DNA of 64,000 nt from Metapseudomonas resinovorans DSM 21078 (GCF_000423545.1 NZ_AUIE01000027.1:49562-113561), one strand, 5' to 3'. Shown: positions 1 through 9,416, numbered from the stretch's first letter. The notes: generated by a model not told the origin, from the letters alone. A program made the numbers and translations.

Positions 1-190
1 TCTCCAGGTGGTAGATGCCGCCACCGTGGATGGCCCAGAGATCACCCGACAGACCGTCGCGCGGGTTGGCGCGGTTGAGGTTGTTCTCGAGCCAGACGAA
101 ATAGAAGGACGCGCCGATCCAGGCGATACCAGTGATCATGTGAACCCAGCGAATGCCCAGGTTCAGCCATTCGGTCAAATGTGCTTCCAC
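1..190 (-). CDS. puuD: Urate hydroxylase PuuD, N-terminal part (cut by window edge)
   Basis: The first 63 codons of a membrane protein read leftwards out of the window. The translation begins VEAHLTEWLNLGIRWVHMIT and continues with GIAWIGASFYFVWLENNL, which I recognise as the start of PuuD, the membrane-bound, cytochrome-c-linked urate hydroxylase that converts urate to 5-hydroxyisourate in Pseudomonas. I chose the GTG at 190-188 because an AGAGG ribosome-binding site lies about 8 bases upstream. The downstream part, including the C-terminal cytochrome domain expected for the family, is outside the window. It is the last visible gene of the allA/uraD/puuE strand and its product feeds UraH at 2.8 kb. 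Confidence 0.85.
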   Translation of the reverse strand, partial: MEAHLTEWLNLGIRWVHMITGIAWIGASFYFVWLENNLNRANPRDGLSGDLWAIHGGGIYHLE

Positions 191-242
191 AGTTGTTACC
201 TCTTTCCCGCCGACCGGCACGCCGATCGTTGGGCTTCTCTTA

Positions 243-746
243 TTAGTGGTGGGGGTTGAGGAGGAGCTGTTCGTCCTCGGTGAAGTAATGCTCGTCGCAG
301 TTGTTACCGGAACCACTGCGATCAACCACCAGGAAGTCATCCCGCTTTTCGATCGTCAGCACCGGGTGGTGCCAGACGCCGCGATGGTAATTAACGCCCT
401 GCCTGCCATTGGAAATGAAGGCACGGACCAAACCCGGTACAGGCACATCGCCAAGCGGCGCGACCACGACCAGAAAGGGATTGCCGAGCAGCGGAATGAA
501 AGCCTGGCTGCCCTGCGGGTGTCGTTCCAGCATGCGGATGCGCAAGGGCATCTCGAGGGATTCGGCGCTGAAGATGCTGATGATCGCCTTGTCGTCGGGC
601 TGGGCGGTCTCGACCGTTGCCAGCTTGTGATAACGGCGGGTGGAGCCGTTGTTGATCATGAAGTACTCGCTGCCTTCGGTTTCGATCACATCTCCGAAGG
701 GGGCGAAGGCTTCTTTGGTCAGGGGCTCGATCTTCAGGGTTCGCAT
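243..746 (-). CDS. allA: Ureidoglycolate lyase AllA
   Basis: 167 aa, the normal length for AllA, which splits ureidoglycolate into glyoxylate and urea at the end of the allantoin pathway. The N-terminus (MRTLKIEPLTKEAFAPFGDV) and the segments RYHKLATVE, ERHPQGSQAFIPL and YHRGVWHHPVLT are typical; the last includes the histidines of the cupin-like barrel. The ATG at 746 has only a weak ribosome-binding site. It lies 53 bp from puuD and 162 bp downstream of uraD on the same strand, so probably in one operon with them. The gap to uraD is where P. aeruginosa carries allantoicase. Confidence 0.92.
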   Translation of the reverse strand: MRTLKIEPLTKEAFAPFGDVIETEGSEYFMINNGSTRRYHKLATVETAQPDDKAIISIFSAESLEMPLRIRMLERHPQGSQAFIPLLGNPFLVVVAPLGDVPVPGLVRAFISNGRQGVNYHRGVWHHPVLTIEKRDDFLVVDRSGSGNNCDEHYFTEDEQLLLNPHH

Positions 747-834
747 GGCTGTTCTACTTGTTCGTTGCTGGTTCCCATCCCGCGAGCGGGGGAGGGGCCG
801 GGAAAGAGGGTGGTCATTCCATCCTCTCTCCTGG

Positions 835-879
835 CTCTCCGAATCGGTGGAGAGCCGATGGGCGGGCCTAAGGCCGCCC
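835..879. other. Two hairpins in the uraD-allA gap
   Basis: A 6-bp stem (CTCTCC/GGAGAG) at about 835-854 is followed by a stem GGGCGGGCCT/AGGCCGCCC with one bulged base at 860-879. No T-run follows on either strand, so they look like processing or mRNA-stability hairpins rather than terminators. They lie at the point where an allantoicase gene is absent. Confidence 0.4.
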
Positions 880-908
880 GGTCTTGATTGGGGCGGTGCG
901 CCTGCGGC

Positions 909-1424
909 TTACATCTGCTGCAGACGGAACAGCGCGATCTTGTTGATCTCGGCCAGCGCCCTGGCGAATTCGGCTTCAGGAGTGTTGTGGATCCGCTCCT
1001 CGAAGGCCGCCAGGATCTGGTGCCGGTTGCTGCCTTTCACCGCCATGATGAAAGGAAACCCGAACTTGACCTTGTAGGCGTCGTTCAGTTCGGTGAAGCG
1101 CGCGAACTCTTCAGCCGTGCACTCGTGGATACCGGCACCGGCCTGTTCGCTGGTGCTGGCTTCGGTCAGCTCGCCGCGGACGGCAGCCTTGCCGGCCAGG
1201 TCCGGGTGAGCATTGATCAGTGCCAGCTGGGCTTCATGGCTGGCGCTGAGCAACAGGTCGGCCATGCGTTGGTGCAGGCCGTCGATGTCGTCGATGTGGG
1301 CGTCCTGGCCCAGGTCGAAGGCCTTCTCGGCGACCCAGGGCGAGTGTTCATAGATGTCGGCGAACGCCTTGACGAAGGCATCGCGGGACAGGGTGGACGG
1401 GGTCAGGGTCTGGAAGCGGCTCAT
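909..1424 (-). CDS. uraD: OHCU decarboxylase UraD
   Basis: 171 aa. 2-oxo-4-hydroxy-4-carboxy-5-ureidoimidazoline decarboxylase, which turns OHCU into (S)-allantoin in the third step from urate to allantoin. Family motifs are visible in order: YEHSPWVAE near residue 26 with the catalytic histidine, INAHPDLAGKAA near residue 90, and FGFPFIMAVKG near residue 122. Its start overlaps the puuE stop by 4 bp (ATGA), which implies translational coupling with puuE. It works directly after UraH, encoded on the opposite strand at 2.8 kb. Confidence 0.93.
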   Translation of the reverse strand: MSRFQTLTPSTLSRDAFVKAFADIYEHSPWVAEKAFDLGQDAHIDDIDGLHQRMADLLLSASHEAQLALINAHPDLAGKAAVRGELTEASTSEQAGAGIHECTAEEFARFTELNDAYKVKFGFPFIMAVKGSNRHQILAAFEERIHNTPEAEFARALAEINKIALFRLQQM

Positions 1425-2350
1425 TTCGCTTGCTCTTTGAAAGGGTGGGTGGCGTGCCAGTGACGGGCGATGTCGGCGCGGCGGGCGAACCAGACTTTCT
1501 CATGGCCCTTAACGTATTCGATGAAGCGTGCCAGGGAGGCGAGGCGTGCCGGGCGGCCCAGCAGGCGGCAGTGCATTCCGATGGAGAGCATCTTCGGCGC
1601 GCCAGCGGCGCCTTCGGCATAGAGCACGTCGAAGGCGTCCTTCAGATACTCGAAGAAGTCGTCGCCCTTGTTGAAACCCTGCACCTGGGTGAAGCGCATA
1701 TCGTTGGTATCCAGGGTGTAGGGGATGACCAGGTGCGGTTTTTCCGTGGTACTGGCGGCGTCCCAATAGGGCAGATCGTCGTCGTAGGTATCCGAGTCAT
1801 ACAGGAAACCGCCTTCTTCCATCACCAGGCGGCGAGTGTTCGGACCGGTGCGGCCGGTGTACCAGCCCACCGGGCGTTCGCCGGTCAGTTCGGTGAGGAT
1901 GCGGATGGCTTCGAGCATATGCTCGCGCTCCTGGGCCTCGTCCATGTACTGGTAGTCGATCCAGCGGTAGCCGTGGCTGCAGATCTCGTGGCCGGCCTCG
2001 ACCATGGCGCGGATCGCGTCCGGATGGCGCTGTGCGGCCATGGCGACGGCGAAGACGGTCAACGGAATGTCGTGCTGCTTGAACAGGTTGAGCAGGCGCC
2101 AGACGCCGACGCGGCTACCGTATTCGTAGAGGGATTCCATGCTCATGTTGCGCACGCCCTGTAGCGGTTGGGCGGCCACCATCTCGGACAGGAAGGCTTC
2201 GGACTCCTTGTCACCATGGAGCACATTGCGTTCGCCGCCTTCCTCGTAGTTCAGGACAAAGGACAGGGCGATGCGGGATTCACCCGGCCAATGCGGGTGG
2301 GGAGGGTTGTTGCCGTAACCGATCAGGTCGCGTGGGTACTCAGCGCTCAC
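1421..2350 (-). CDS. puuE: Allantoinase PuuE (polysaccharide deacetylase fold)
   Basis: 309 aa, the usual PuuE length. It is a cofactor-independent allantoinase of the NodB/polysaccharide-deacetylase fold that opens allantoin to allantoate, unrelated to the amidohydrolase-type AllB. Visible segments are FVLNYEEGGERNVLHGD near residue 31, GVWRLLNLFKQHDIPLTVF near residue 82, HEICSHGYRWIDYQ near residue 121, and GRTGPNTRRLVMEEGGFLYD near residue 171. It is the first gene of the leftward puuE-uraD-allA-puuD set. A TTGTATACAA palindrome lies about 75 bp upstream of its start (2425-2434). Confidence 0.94.
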   Translation of the reverse strand: MSAEYPRDLIGYGNNPPHPHWPGESRIALSFVLNYEEGGERNVLHGDKESEAFLSEMVAAQPLQGVRNMSMESLYEYGSRVGVWRLLNLFKQHDIPLTVFAVAMAAQRHPDAIRAMVEAGHEICSHGYRWIDYQYMDEAQEREHMLEAIRILTELTGERPVGWYTGRTGPNTRRLVMEEGGFLYDSDTYDDDLPYWDAASTTEKPHLVIPYTLDTNDMRFTQVQGFNKGDDFFEYLKDAFDVLYAEGAAGAPKMLSIGMHCRLLGRPARLASLARFIEYVKGHEKVWFARRADIARHWHATHPFKEQAK

Positions 2351-2424
2351 TGCAGTCTTCCTTTCTTGTCTGTTGGACGATCAGCGACAGCCTGGGGAGT
2401 GGTGCGCGACCGTGGATGGGGTGA

Positions 2425-2434
2425 TTGTATACAA
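2425..2434. promoter_or_regulatory. Palindrome TTGTATACAA, site 1 (puuE side)
   Basis: Perfect 10-bp palindrome 75 bp upstream of puuE, in the 423-bp divergent region between puuE and uraH. The same motif, with T or G at one central base, recurs at 2608, 8130 and 8487, all in front of purine genes. A candidate regulator is the GntR/FCD protein at 8.6 kb, whose own promoter carries a copy. The role as an operator is inferred from position and recurrence. Confidence 0.6.
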
Positions 2435-2605
2435 ACTGTCTTGTGTTTTGTAAATCAAAAAATCACCTGATTCGTTATCCAGACACCAAGCAAGAAACCT
2501 GCCCATATGGTCAGGTAGATTCGATGTAAGGCCCGCTGGGTGGACGGTACGCGTAAATTTCGAATGACTGTGGTGCGACGCAGGCTCGGCGGGATTTGTT
2601 GCTGT

Positions 2606-2619
2606 AATTGTGTACAATT
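2606..2619. promoter_or_regulatory. Palindrome AATTGTGTACAATT, site 2 (uraH side)
   Basis: Near-perfect palindrome (only the central GT breaks symmetry) 155 bp upstream of the chosen uraH start and 183 bp from site 1. With site 1 it could be two operators serving the divergent promoters or a looping pair. The rest of 2351-2773 is AT-richer than the surroundings and shows no gene I can support. Confidence 0.6.
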
Positions 2620-2773
2620 TTTCTTGTTTATGTCTTACATTCTGTCAGGTGCATGTTATTCTGCGCACCGTACCGGGGCCTCAGCCCTGACCACGCACCG
2701 ATATGAACAAGCAGAGGAGGTGTGGCGTTTCGATCGCGGCCAGCGCACCGGCCCGAAGAACGCCCAGCGAGCA

Positions 2774-3127
2774 ATGGGACGTTTGACCACGCATGTACTG
2801 GATGCCGCCCACGGTTGCCCTGGCCGTGACATCAAGATCGAGCTCTATCGCGTAGAAAACGCGGGCCTGGAGCTGGTCGCCACCACCACCACCAATGACG
2901 ATGGTCGCTGCGATGCGCCCCTGCTGCAGGGTGCCGACTACCAGAGCGGCGTCTACCAGATCCATTTCCACGCGGGTGACTACTACCGCGCGCGTGGCGT
3001 TCAGCTGGCCGAGCCGGCTTTCCTCGACGTGGTCGTGCTGCGCTTCGGCATCTCCTCCGAACAGGACCACTATCACGTGCCGCTGCTGATCTCCCCTTAC
3101 AGCTACTCCACTTACCGCGGTAGCTAG
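2774..3127 (+). CDS. uraH: 5-hydroxyisourate hydrolase (transthyretin-like)
   Basis: 117 aa. Hydrolyses 5-hydroxyisourate to OHCU in the second step from urate. The N-terminal LTTHVLD carries the conserved active-site histidine and the protein ends with the family hallmark tetrapeptide YRGS. DGRCDAPLL and FHAGDYYRARG lie between. The frame stays open further upstream to 2540, but the ATG at 2774 gives the normal family length with no signal peptide; its ribosome-binding site is weak. It is divergent from puuE and followed by a terminator at 3160, so probably monocistronic. Confidence 0.93.
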   Translation: MGRLTTHVLDAAHGCPGRDIKIELYRVENAGLELVATTTTNDDGRCDAPLLQGADYQSGVYQIHFHAGDYYRARGVQLAEPAFLDVVVLRFGISSEQDHYHVPLLISPYSYSTYRGS

Positions 3128-3159
3128 TTCGTTACCCTCGACTCACTGGAGTCTTTCTA

Positions 3160-3185
3160 GCCCGTTCACACTGCGGGCTTTTTTT
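3160..3185 (+). terminator. Terminator after uraH
   Basis: Stem GCCCG/CGGGC with a 9-base loop followed by a run of seven T, 33 bp after the uraH stop. Confidence 0.75.
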
Positions 3186-3214
3186 CGTCTGCAGGAAAGT
3201 GCAGACGGTGTTCA

Positions 3215-3240
3215 TAAAAAAGCCCGGCGCAAGGCCGGGC
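3215..3240 (-). terminator. Terminator of the dctPQM operon
   Basis: Read on the minus strand: GCCCGGC, 5-base loop, GCCGGGC, then six T. It lies 31 bp after the dctM stop and faces the uraH terminator. Confidence 0.85.
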
Positions 3241-3271
3241 TGAAACGCATCACGGGGAGATGCGCAAGGGA

Positions 3272-4555
3272 TCAGGTCATGCCCAGCCAGTTCGGCAGGG
3301 CCAGGGAGATCCAGGGTACGTAGGTGACCAGGATGAGGAAGGCCAGCAGGATCATCAGCCAGGGCATCGCGGCCCGGATGGTGGAGGTCAGCGGCATGCC
3401 GGTCACGGCCGAGGTGACGAAGAGGTTCAGCCCCACGGGCGGTGTCACCAGGCCGATCTCCAGGTTCACCACCATGATGATGCCCAGGTGGATGGGGTCG
3501 ATGCCCAGTTTCATCGCGATCGGGAAGAGGATCGGGGCCAGGATCAGGATGATTGCCGAGGGTTCCATGAAGGCGCCAGCAATCAGGAGCACGATGTTCA
3601 CGACCAGCAGGAAGGTAACTGGCGTCAGGCCGGCATCGATCACCCATGCAGTGATCTGCTGGGGCAGTTGCTCTGTGGTCAGCACGTGTGCGAAGAGCAT
3701 GGCGTTGGCGATGATGAACATCAGCATGATGGACAGCTTGCCGGACTCCAGCAGCACCTTCGGCGCCTCGCTGAGCTTCATGTCCTTGTAGACGAACAGG
3801 GCAATGAAGGCCGAGTAGACGGCTGCCACGGCCGCGGCTTCGGTTGGCGTGAACATGCCGCTGTAGATGCCGCCCAGGATGATCACCATCAACAGCAGGC
3901 CCCAGAGGGCCTTGCGCCCGGCGTTCAGCCATTCGCGGAATGTGGCGCGCGGTAGCGCCGGCAGGTTCTTTTTCACGGCGATGATGTAGATCGCCACCAT
4001 CAGCACCAAGCCAAGCAAGACGCCGGGAATCACGCCGGCCATGAACAGCTTGCCCACCGAGGTTTCGGTGGCGGCGGCGTAGACCACCATCACGATTGAA
4101 GGCGGAATGAGAATGCCCAGGGTACCGGCGTTGCAGACGATGCCCGCGCCGAAGGCCTGCGGATAACCCGAGCGCACCATGCCGGCGATGGCGATGGAGC
4201 CCACTGCGGCCACCGTGGCCGGGCTGGAGCCGGACAGCGCGGCGAAGAGCATGCAGGCCAGCACCGCGGCAATCGCAAGGCCGCCGCGGATGTGGCCGAC
4301 GCAGGCGTTGGCGAAGTCGATCAGGCGCCGCGCCACACCACCGGTGGTCATGAAGGCCCCAGCCAGCAGGAAGAAGGGGATTGCCAGCAGGGTGTAGTGC
4401 TCGGACGTCTCGAACAGCTTGATCGCCAGGGATCGCACCGAATCCGGGCTGAACAGCATGATGGTCATCGAACCGGCAAGGCCAAGCGAGATGGCAATGG
4501 GTACGCCAATGAACATCAACAGGAAGAGCAGGAAGAAGAGAAACAGGACAGTCAT
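3272..4555 (-). CDS. dctM: TRAP transporter large membrane subunit DctM
   Basis: 427 aa with about twelve hydrophobic segments, the usual DctM topology. Recognisable parts are FLLMFIGVPIAISLGLAG at the N-terminus, the PATVAAVGSIAIAGM and GTLGILIPPSI segments in the middle, and VVNLEIGLVTPPVGLNLFV near the C-terminus. It is the ion-coupled membrane channel of a tripartite ATP-independent periplasmic transporter. Its ATG overlaps the dctQ stop by 4 bp. Substrate is set by DctP and cannot be read from this subunit. Confidence 0.93.
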   Translation of the reverse strand: MTVLFLFFLLFLLMFIGVPIAISLGLAGSMTIMLFSPDSVRSLAIKLFETSEHYTLLAIPFFLLAGAFMTTGGVARRLIDFANACVGHIRGGLAIAAVLACMLFAALSGSSPATVAAVGSIAIAGMVRSGYPQAFGAGIVCNAGTLGILIPPSIVMVVYAAATETSVGKLFMAGVIPGVLLGLVLMVAIYIIAVKKNLPALPRATFREWLNAGRKALWGLLLMVIILGGIYSGMFTPTEAAAVAAVYSAFIALFVYKDMKLSEAPKVLLESGKLSIMLMFIIANAMLFAHVLTTEQLPQQITAWVIDAGLTPVTFLLVVNIVLLIAGAFMEPSAIILILAPILFPIAMKLGIDPIHLGIIMVVNLEIGLVTPPVGLNLFVTSAVTGMPLTSTIRAAMPWLMILLAFLILVTYVPWISLALPNWLGMT

Positions 4556-5208
4556 TGCTTGTCTTCCTTGTGCTGTGGCTCGTCGTGCTCGGTCAGCTTG
4601 AGCGCCTCGGCAGCCTCATCGGCGAGGCCTAGACCGGTCTGCCGGTTCTGCAGGATACGAACGAAAATTTCCGCGTAGCGGATGAAGACCAGGCCGAATC
4701 CCACGGGCACGATCAGGCCGATGTGCCATTGCTGGACGCCGTAGTGGCCGAGGTCTTCGGCGCCGATTCCCGCCGTGAAAAGGGTTTGCACCCACTCGAA
4801 GCTGGCAACAGCCAGCAGTCCCGCATAAAGCAGGCAGCACAGGCAGGCGATGATTCCCAGGGCTCGCTGCACCGGGCGGGTGGTCAACTTGACCAGGGCA
4901 TCGACGCCAATGTGGCCGGCGGTACGCACGCCGTAGGAAAGGCCGAAGAAGATCAGCCAGGCGAACAGCGCCTTGGTCAGCGAGTTGCTCCAGGTCATGG
5001 CCTGGGCCATGGCAAGGATGCTGTCGCCGATGCCGAAGAGCGCTTCGCTGGCGGCCTCCCAGCGGTCGGCCAGGTCGTAGAAGACGGTGTAGAGGTTATT
5101 GAGGATGACGTAGACGAAGGTCACCAGCGTCATGGCCGCCAGAAGGAAGGCGATGAAACCTTCCTCGAAGTGGTCCCAGACGCGCCGCAGAGCGTTCATG
5201 GATGGCAT
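4552..5208 (-). CDS. dctQ: TRAP transporter small membrane subunit DctQ
   Basis: 218 aa with four predicted hydrophobic helices, the DctQ plan: ALLAAMTLVTFVYVILNNL near residue 19, ALFAWLIFFGLSYGVRTAGH near residue 80, a third near residue 117, and LIVPVGFGLVFIRYAEIFV near residue 165. The RTAGHIGVDAL segment after the second helix is typical. It stabilises and couples DctM to the binding protein. It sits 66 bp downstream of dctP, after a hairpin, and overlaps dctM. Confidence 0.9.
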   Translation of the reverse strand: MPSMNALRRVWDHFEEGFIAFLLAAMTLVTFVYVILNNLYTVFYDLADRWEAASEALFGIGDSILAMAQAMTWSNSLTKALFAWLIFFGLSYGVRTAGHIGVDALVKLTTRPVQRALGIIACLCCLLYAGLLAVASFEWVQTLFTAGIGAEDLGHYGVQQWHIGLIVPVGFGLVFIRYAEIFVRILQNRQTGLGLADEAAEALKLTEHDEPQHKEDKQ

Positions 5209-5236
5209 CTCCCGATGGCAGAAGCGTCGTTTGCTC

Positions 5237-5262
5237 GGGGCTGGCGGAAAACCGCCAACCCC
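5237..5262 (-). other. Intra-operon hairpin between dctP and dctQ
   Basis: On the minus strand GGGGTTGGCGG, loop TTTT, CCGCCAGCCCC: an 11-bp stem with G-T pairs immediately after the dctP stop and with no T-run. Such stems commonly protect the 3' end of binding-protein mRNA so that it is made in excess over membrane subunits; that role here is inferred. Confidence 0.6.
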
Positions 5263-5274
5263 GGGCGGGGCGTC

Positions 5275-6420
<1,146 letters not shown>

Positions 6421-6427
6421 TCACATG

Positions 6428-6442
6428 GCAAGCACTGTGCCA
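6428..6442 (-). promoter_or_regulatory. Sigma-54 (-24/-12) promoter of dctPQM
   Basis: Minus strand reads TGGCAC-AGTGC-TTGC, with the essential GG and GC separated by exactly 10 bases as required for RpoN promoters. It faces dctP and predicts a leader of about 145 nt. Known Pseudomonas dct TRAP operons use RpoN with a DctB/DctD pair, but no such regulator is encoded in this window. Nothing else is supportable in the 6271-6587 gap. Confidence 0.7.
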
Positions 6443-6587
6443 GCAGTCTGCAAGCCACGATTATCAAGGGAGGGCGGGTGCTGAAGGGGCGTGAAGAGGA
6501 GGTTTGCGTGGCGGGTTCCCGCCGTATTGCGTGCGGTTGGTGGCGGAAATCCGCCAGACTTGGTCGGGCTTTTCATCAGGCGAAAAT

Positions 6588-6615
6588 GAAAAGCCCTGTC
6601 GCATTGCGACAGGGC
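6588..6615 (-). terminator. Terminator of the purine permease gene
   Basis: Minus strand GCCCTGTCGCA/TGCGACAGGGC, an 11-bp perfect stem with almost no loop, then TTTTC, 24 bp after the permease stop. Confidence 0.85.
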
Positions 6616-6638
6616 TCGGTTTCGCGGTGGCTGATCGG

Positions 6639-7988
6639 TTACAGGAAGATGAACTTCGCCACGAAGATGGCGCAGAGTGCATACAGGCTTACCGACACAT
6701 CCTTGTACTTGCCGGTGAAGGCCTTCATTACGACGTAGGTCACGAAGCCCAACGCGATGCCGTCGGCGACCGAGAAGGTCAGCGGCATCATGATCACGGT
6801 GACGATGGCCGGAATGGTCTCGGTGTGTTCTTTCCAGTCGATGTGGGCCATGCCGCCCATCATCAGCATCGCAACGTAGATCAGTGCGCCGGCGGTGGCG
6901 TAGGCGGGGATCATGCCGGCCAGCGGGGCGAAGAACATGGCGGCGATGAACAGGATGCCCACGGTTACGGCAGTCAGACCTGTGCGACCGCCAGCGGCCA
7001 CGCCGGCAGCACTCTCAACGTAGCTGGTGACCGGCGGTACGCCGAGCACGCCGCCGAACACGCTGGAGGCGCTGTCTGCCTTCATGGCTTTGGACAGGTT
7101 CTCGATGCGGCCGTCTTCCTGCACCAGGTTGGCACGCTGGGCCACGCCCATCAGGGTGCCGGCGGTGTCGAACATGTGCACGAAGAGGAAAGCGAGGATC
7201 ACGCTGACCATGGTCACGTCGAACGCGCCGGTGATGTCCATGGCCATGAAGGTCGGCGCCAGGCTCGGGGGCATGGAGAACACGCCGCCGAATTTGACGA
7301 TGCCCAGACCCACGCCGACCAGGGTGACGGTGAGGATGCTGATCAGGATGCCGCCGAAGATACGACGGTATTCCAGCACGGCGATCATCAGGAAGCAGAT
7401 GGCGGCCAGCAGCGGACCGGGGGAGGTCAGATCACCGATGTGCACCAGGGTGGCCGGATGGGCAACTACGATACCGGCGGTCTTCAGGCCGATGAGCCCG
7501 AGGAACAGGCCGACGCCAGCGCCCATGGCGAACCGCAGACTGCTTGGGATGCTGTTGAGCAGCCATTCGCGGATGCGCGAGAAGGTGAGGATCATGAACA
7601 GCACGCCGGAGAGGAACACCGCGCCAAGCGCGATCTGCCAGCTGTAGCCCATGGTGTTGACCACGGTGTAGGTGAAGAAGGCGTTCAGGCCCATGCCCGG
7701 GGCGAGACCCACCGGCCAGTTGGCGTAAAGACCCATGAGGAGGCAGCCGAAGGCTGCGGCAAGGCAGGTAGCAACGAAGGCTGCGCCATGATCGATCCCG
7801 GCATCGGCCATGATGTTCGGGTTGACGAAAATGATGTAGGCCATGGTGATGAAGGTGGTCAGGCCTGCAGCCAGTTCGGTTCTCACGGTGGTGCCGTGAA
7901 GGCTGAGCTTGAAGAGACGTTCAAGCAGGCCATTGGAGGGCGGTGTTGCAGCGTACGTTCCTTGTTCTTGTTGTTTGATGCTTTCCAC
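6639..7988 (-). CDS. AzgA-type purine permease (NCS2 family)
   Basis: 449 aa, about 12-14 hydrophobic segments. Segments TELAAGLTTFITMAYIIFVN, GLAPGMGLNAFFTYTVV and FLFVHMFDTAGTLMGVA are hallmarks of the AzgA-like branch, which imports hypoxanthine, adenine and guanine with protons. The frame is open to 8078, but I chose the GTG at 7988 because GAGGAG lies 9 bases upstream and this gives the family length. It is divergent from the GntR regulator, with two TTGTRTACAA palindromes between them, and has its own terminator. The exact purine transported cannot be read from sequence. Confidence 0.9.
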   Translation of the reverse strand: MESIKQQEQGTYAATPPSNGLLERLFKLSLHGTTVRTELAAGLTTFITMAYIIFVNPNIMADAGIDHGAAFVATCLAAAFGCLLMGLYANWPVGLAPGMGLNAFFTYTVVNTMGYSWQIALGAVFLSGVLFMILTFSRIREWLLNSIPSSLRFAMGAGVGLFLGLIGLKTAGIVVAHPATLVHIGDLTSPGPLLAAICFLMIAVLEYRRIFGGILISILTVTLVGVGLGIVKFGGVFSMPPSLAPTFMAMDITGAFDVTMVSVILAFLFVHMFDTAGTLMGVAQRANLVQEDGRIENLSKAMKADSASSVFGGVLGVPPVTSYVESAAGVAAGGRTGLTAVTVGILFIAAMFFAPLAGMIPAYATAGALIYVAMLMMGGMAHIDWKEHTETIPAIVTVIMMPLTFSVADGIALGFVTYVVMKAFTGKYKDVSVSLYALCAIFVAKFIFL

Positions 7989-8128
7989 AGCGTGGTACTC
8001 CTCATCTCTTTTGTTTTGTTCACCCAGAGCCTGGAGTTGGCTCCGGACTGACTGAGGCGGATGGCGTGAGTGGTGCACTCCCCTTAATACTTGACCGCAG
8101 GGTCAGGAAGTCACGGCGCGATTATGCC

Positions 8129-8140
8129 TTTGTATACAAA
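8129..8140. promoter_or_regulatory. Palindrome TTTGTATACAAA, site 3 (permease side)
   Basis: Perfect 12-bp palindrome 141 bp upstream of the permease start, in the 617-bp divergent region before the GntR gene. Same core as sites 1, 2 and 4. Confidence 0.6.
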
Positions 8141-8485
8141 AAAAACAAATAATGTTTTCAATGTTCGAAAAATCGCACCAATTCGTTAAAGCTGACCGTG
8201 AGGGCAGATTTTGCTGCGACAATTCGTTGGGCGATGAATTAATAAAGTCATTTAAAAACAATGGGTTGAGAGGAGTGGCTTGTGCGAGGGCAGGAAAGGG
8301 AAGGAAGCGCCAAAGCACTGAATGGCACTGGAGCAATTGCGCTTATGACAAAAAAATGTAGGGAAATCTGTCTTTCTGTCGCTTATGCCTTCGTCGACCG
8401 GAGCCATTCGAGAAGTACTGGAAAAACCTGTGCAACTGGTCAGGAATGGGGCTTGAGCTGCGGCGAAACTGTTCAAGGCTGGATG

Positions 8486-8497
8486 ATTGTGTACAAT
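8486..8497. promoter_or_regulatory. Palindrome ATTGTGTACAAT, site 4 (regulator side)
   Basis: Imperfect palindrome 109 bp upstream of the GntR regulator start and 357 bp from site 3; suggests autoregulation. The sequence between sites 3 and 4 contains no ORF I can support. Confidence 0.6.
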
Positions 8498-8605
8498 ATC
8501 ACTCGCTTTTTCCCTGATTTCCCTCGCTGACACACCTGCTCAGCCCGGCGGAGAGGGGCAAAAAGGGCCCTGGAAGACCGCCGAATCCCTTTGACGCGAG
8601 CCCCC

Positions 8606-9376
8606 ATGAACGAACAGTTGCAGCCACTCAAGAAGCAGCCGCGCACCGCCAAAAGCACCCGCAGCGGCACGCAGGACGATGTCGTCTATGCGCATATTTT
8701 CGATGCCATTCTCGAGCAGCGCCTCGCACCCGGTACCAAGCTGAGCGAGGAGGCCCTGGGCGAGATATTCGGCGTCAGCCGCACCATCATCCGCCGCTCG
8801 CTGTCGCGCCTTGCCCATGAAGGTGTGGTGCTGCTGCGACCGAATCGCGGCGCTGTGGTCGCGAGCCCCAGCGTCGAGGAAGCCCGCCAGATCTTCTACG
8901 CCCGCCGCCTGGTTGAGCGAGCCATTACCGAGTTGGCGGTGGAACACGCCACCGCCGAGCAGTTGCAGGAGCTTCGGCAGATGGTCAGCGAGGAGCAGGC
9001 CTGCTTCTCTCGTGGCGACCGTGGTGCTGGCATCCGTCTTTCCGGTGAGTTCCACCTGAAGCTGGCCGAGGCGGCGAAGAACGCTCCCTTGGTCAGTTTC
9101 CAGCGCAGTCTGGTGTCCCAGACGTCGCTCATCATTGCCCAATACGAGAGCGGTAGCCGCTCCCACTGTTCCTTCGATGAACACAATCGCCTGATCGATG
9201 CCATCGAGTCGCGCGACGCCGAGCGCGCGGTGATGCTGATGATGCATCACATGGATCACATCGATGACAAGTTGAATCTGGACGAAGGCGGCGCTTCGGA
9301 TGACCTGCACGCGGTGTTTTCGCACCTGCTGCAGACCAAGAAGAAGCCAGGCCGCAACACGCCCCGCAGCGCCTGA
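8606..9376 (+). CDS. GntR/FadR-type regulator of purine genes (FCD domain)
   Basis: 256 aa. A winged-helix GntR domain at roughly residues 25-95 (LSEEALGEIFGVSRTIIRRS) and an FCD ligand domain at about 105-235. The FCD metal-site pattern is visible as SGEFHLKLAE near residue 147, then DEHNRLIDAIESRD, then MMHHMDH. The ATG at 8606 is preferred to a TTG at 8591; both have weak ribosome-binding sites. The gene lies between the purine permease and guaD, and its promoter carries the same palindrome as the purine promoters. Control of purine or urate catabolism is therefore inferred, with an intermediate as likely ligand. Confidence 0.88.
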   Translation: MNEQLQPLKKQPRTAKSTRSGTQDDVVYAHIFDAILEQRLAPGTKLSEEALGEIFGVSRTIIRRSLSRLAHEGVVLLRPNRGAVVASPSVEEARQIFYARRLVERAITELAVEHATAEQLQELRQMVSEEQACFSRGDRGAGIRLSGEFHLKLAEAAKNAPLVSFQRSLVSQTSLIIAQYESGSRSHCSFDEHNRLIDAIESRDAERAVMLMMHHMDHIDDKLNLDEGGASDDLHAVFSHLLQTKKKPGRNTPRSA

Positions 9377-9393
9377 GCCAGCCTGACGAATGA

Positions 9394-9416
9394 GCCCCGC
9401 GCATGCGGGGCTTTTT
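9394..9416 (+). terminator. Terminator after the GntR gene
   Basis: GCCCCGC, short loop, GCGGGGC, then five T, 17 bp after the stop codon. Confidence 0.9.

Noticed and set aside
2540..2773. N-terminal extension of UraH by 78 codons
   Set aside because: Covers the operator-like palindrome and has no similarity to the transthyretin-like family; ATG 2774 gives the normal length and first conserved residues.
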